NCBI GenBank assembly: GCA_913774725.1
Contig: CAJYIG010000292.1
Location: 1-7,741 of the forward strand
From: an uncultured Curtobacterium sp.
GTDB lineage: Bacteria; Actinomycetota; Actinomycetes; Actinomycetales; Microbacteriaceae
Direction: 5' to 3'
Length of the DNA stretch: 7,741 bases
In this document: piece by piece, positions 5,929-7,741 of the stretch
Position numbering within the stretch: the stretch's first letter is position 1
Layout: every line of letters begins with the position of its first letter
Notes under the pieces: generated by a model
The model's input: the letters and a program-made list of their open reading frames with translations, nothing else
Told to the model about the DNA's origin: nothing
Database searches by the model: none
Program-made: the position numbers and the translations under genes

Positions 5929-7395
5929 TTGACCGCCGAAGCCGTCCGGCAGCCGATCTCGACCGGCAGCACCCAGGAGTGGAGCCGCACTTATTCACGG
6001 CGGGTGCTCCTGACCGACCTGCTCGCGCTGATCTGGGTCGTGTTCGGGGTGCAGATCGCCTGGCTCGGGCTCGGCTCGAACCTCGCGACGAACACCGCTG
6101 ACCTACGGCTGAGCTACACCGGTGTCTCGCTCCTGGTGATCGTGGTGTGGATGGCCGCGCTGGCGCTCTACGACACCCGAGGGAGTCGCGTGATCGGTGT
6201 CGGAAGCTCCGAGTACCGCCTGGTCGCGGACTCGAGCGTCCGCGTGTTCGGGCTGCTCGCGATCGCCGCGTTCCTGCTCCACGTCGACCTGGCGCGCGGT
6301 TACGTCCTCATCGCGTTCCCCATCGGCATCCTCGTGCTGCTGCTCTCGCGCTGGATGTGGCGCCAGTGGCTCGTCGCCGAGCGGAAGCACGGCGGCTACT
6401 CGGCGAAGGTGCTGCTCGTCGGTTCGACGCCGAGCGTGCTGCACATCGCGCGGGAGCTGGCGCGGACGCCGGAAGCGGGGTACCGCGTCGTGGGCGCTGC
6501 CGTCGCTGACGGCAGTCGTGGATTGCTGCCGGGATCGACGGTCGAGAGCCACGGCGGACTCGACGAGGTCGCCGCGGCCCTGGCGACGACCGGCGCCGAC
6601 ACCGTCGTGATCACCAGTTCCGACGACCTGCCGCCCGAGCGCGTCCGGCAGCTCAGCTGGTCGCTGGAGCCCGGGCGGCAGCACCTGGTCGTAGCGCCGA
6701 GCCTGACCGACATCGGTGGTCCGCGAATTCACACCCGTCCTGTGCAGGGGCTCCCGCTCATCCACGTCGAGACGCCGACGTACTCGGGGCGGAAGCTGTA
6801 CACGAAGCGGGCGTTCGACCTGGTCGGGTCGGCGGCGCTCATCATCGTCCTGTCACCGGTCCTGCTCGTGCTCGCACTGCTCGTCAAACTGACGTCGCCC
6901 GGGCCGGTGTTCTTCCTGCAGGAGCGCGTGGGTCTGAACGGGTCGACGTTCCACATGATCAAGTTCCGGTCGATGGTCGTCGACGCCGAGCAGCGGCTGC
7001 AGGAGCTCAGCGCGCTCGACCGCGCCGAGGGCAACCCAGTGCTGTTCAAGATGAAGAACGATCCGCGGGTGACGAAGGTCGGGGCGTTCATGCGGCGCTA
7101 CAGCTTGGACGAGGTCCCACAGCTGTTCAACGTCCTCTTGGGCAACATGTCGCTGGTCGGGCCTCGACCCCCACTGATCCGCGAGGTCGAGCATTACGAC
7201 CAGCACGTCCACCGTCGCTTCCTCGTCAAGCCGGGCATGACTGGCCTGTGGCAGGTGAGTGGTCGGTCCGACCTGTCCTGGGAGGACTCTGTCCGATTGG
7301 ATCTGTTCTACGTCGAGAACTGGTCGATGGTCGGGGACCTTGTGATCCTCTGGCGCACGGCACGCGCTGTGATGGCGAGTCGGGGAGCGTACTGA
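5929..7395 (+). CDS. Polyprenyl-phosphate sugar-1-phosphate transferase (priming glycosyltransferase, WcaJ/WbaP-like)
   Basis: A 488-residue membrane enzyme that transfers a sugar-1-phosphate from a nucleotide sugar to undecaprenyl phosphate and so starts the repeat unit. Four N-terminal TM segments (about 26-48, 64-82, 104-118, 122-142) precede a Rossmann-like CoA-binding-type domain that begins at VLLVGSTPS (161). The catalytic domain begins at KRAFD (293-297), followed by a membrane-associated hydrophobic hairpin ending in SPGP. Then come Q331-ERVG, KFRSM (345-349), NDPRVTKVG (from 377), SLDEVPQL (392-399, with the catalytic Asp-Glu pair D394-E395), SLVGPRPP (to 415) and PGMTGLWQVSGR (435-446). 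All expected motifs are intact and the length is typical. Glucose is a common substrate of this architecture but galactose is possible; the sequence does not decide. It follows the Asp-box gene by 13 bp, in the same operon as the kinase. Confidence 0.96.
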   Translation: MTAEAVRQPISTGSTQEWSRTYSRRVLLTDLLALIWVVFGVQIAWLGLGSNLATNTADLRLSYTGVSLLVIVVWMAALALYDTRGSRVIGVGSSEYRLVADSSVRVFGLLAIAAFLLHVDLARGYVLIAFPIGILVLLLSRWMWRQWLVAERKHGGYSAKVLLVGSTPSVLHIARELARTPEAGYRVVGAAVADGSRGLLPGSTVESHGGLDEVAAALATTGADTVVITSSDDLPPERVRQLSWSLEPGRQHLVVAPSLTDIGGPRIHTRPVQGLPLIHVETPTYSGRKLYTKRAFDLVGSAALIIVLSPVLLVLALLVKLTSPGPVFFLQERVGLNGSTFHMIKFRSMVVDAEQRLQELSALDRAEGNPVLFKMKNDPRVTKVGAFMRRYSLDEVPQLFNVLLGNMSLVGPRPPLIREVEHYDQHVHRRFLVKPGMTGLWQVSGRSDLSWEDSVRLDLFYVENWSMVGDLVILWRTARAVMASRGAY

Positions 7396-7544
7396 TGGCT
7401 CGACGATCCTTTGCACGATCGAGCTGCTGCAACGTCTGGGCAGTTTGTCGGACGTACACCACGCCTCGGCGAGCGCTCTCTCGAGGCCGTCATCCAACCG
7501 AGACTGAAGGGGCATGGTCGGATCTCGATGCCGAACGCGACTGA
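7395..7544 (+). CDS. Possible 49-aa coupled small ORF between the sugar transferase and the next glycosyltransferase
   Basis: The ATG overlaps the sugar transferase stop by one base (TGATG) and sits 7 nt after GGGGAG (7382-7387), an ideal ribosome binding site. The predicted peptide starts MARRSFARSSCCN, is Arg- and Ser-rich with three cysteines, and ends in DLDAERD. It has no recognisable domain. Its third codon positions are only about half G or C, unlike the neighbouring genes, which argues against a conserved protein. It ends 17 nt inside the next gene, so it may instead be a leader peptide that hands ribosomes to the downstream start, or a decayed gene start. Existence as a functional protein is doubtful. 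Confidence 0.3.
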   Translation: MARRSFARSSCCNVWAVCRTYTTPRRALSRGRHPTETEGAWSDLDAERD

Positions 7545-7741
7545 GAACGCTCGTCACACCGTCATCGTCGAACCGAACCCGACGGGTCATCGGTTGTTCT
7601 ACGTGCGGCTGCTCATCGACGCTGCTGTCCAGGCTGGCGATCGCGTGACCCTGGTGCTCGGGCCGGACCCGGACCCGGAAGCCGAACGTCTACACCTCGG
7701 GGGCATCTCGAGCGTCACGATGCTCCGGAGGGAAGTGTCGC
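7528..7741 (+). CDS. N-terminus of a glycosyltransferase-like protein (3' end outside window)
   Basis: The first 71 codons are visible. The segment HTVIVEPNPTGHRLFYVRLL (residues 10-29) is followed by IDAAVQAGDRVTLVLGPDPDP: a beta strand, a Gly-His-containing turn, a helix, and a second strand. This is the expected N-terminal Rossmann half of a GT-B glycosyltransferase, as found in actinobacterial exopolysaccharide clusters. The nucleotide-sugar binding half is not in the window, so donor and family cannot be assigned. ATG 7528 is chosen because homologous proteins usually start a few residues before the first strand. Its Shine-Dalgarno is unclear: GAAGGGG (7506-7512) is 15 nt away and a weak GGA is 5 nt away. 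The frame is open back to 7396 but contains only a TTG (7411) as an earlier start. Confidence 0.7.
   Translation, partial: MPNATENARHTVIVEPNPTGHRLFYVRLLIDAAVQAGDRVTLVLGPDPDPEAERLHLGGISSVTMLRREVS

Noticed and set aside
3761..5998. A 745-codon open frame on the minus strand
   Set aside because: It lies antisense to the kinase and the Asp-box genes, both clearly coding. Its product is low-complexity (Arg, Ser, Thr, Ala, Asp) with no domain. Long antisense frames are normal at this GC content.
7396..7527. An upstream extension of the glycosyltransferase frame
   Set aside because: The frame is open, but the only start is a TTG at 7411 without a ribosome site, codon bias is poor, and the family normally begins close to the VIVEPNPTGH strand.
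1..7741. tRNA, rRNA, insertion sequences, integrase or attachment sites
   Set aside because: No cloverleaf-like sequence, transposase motif or long terminal inverted repeat was noticed by reading; a covariance-model scan was not possible here.

Overview
The window is chromosomal DNA from a high-GC Gram-positive bacterium. Codon third positions are almost all G or C, GTG and TTG starts have strong Shine-Dalgarno sequences, and the PurA and tyrosine-kinase sequences look actinobacterial. A Microbacteriaceae member such as Curtobacterium or a relative is my best guess, but this is inferred from sequence style and was not searched.

Layout. Positions 1-1451 (+) hold the 3' two thirds of purA and, 2 bp later, a low-molecular-weight protein tyrosine phosphatase. 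A perfect 17-bp stem hairpin (1461-1499) separates them from two genes on the opposite strand: a membrane-anchored NERD-domain protein (1506-2504) and a CPBP/CAAX-type intramembrane protease (2626-3345), with a degenerate 25-bp tandem repeat between them. From 3346 a divergent intergenic region leads rightward into an exopolysaccharide or capsule operon: a fused Wzz/BY-kinase (start GTG 3500), a membrane-anchored Asp-box beta-propeller-like protein of unknown function (4962-5915), a polyprenyl-phosphate sugar-1-phosphate transferase (start TTG 5929), and the first 71 codons of a glycosyltransferase-like protein that runs off the window (ATG 7528). Between the last two lies a 132-bp stretch of lower GC that contains a possible 49-codon coupled small ORF.

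How the genes work together. The sugar transferase would load the first sugar phosphate on undecaprenyl phosphate. The partial glycosyltransferase and genes beyond the window would extend the repeat unit. The Wzz/BY-kinase would control polymer length and export through cycles of tyrosine autophosphorylation on its C-terminal Gly-Tyr tail. The phosphatase next to purA is a plausible partner that resets this kinase, although it lies 2 kb away in another transcription unit. The Asp-box protein sits between kinase and priming enzyme, so it is the least explained part of the operon and the best candidate for something new. No mobile element, CRISPR array, tRNA or rRNA was seen. Most of the window is ordinary, well-understood gene content.
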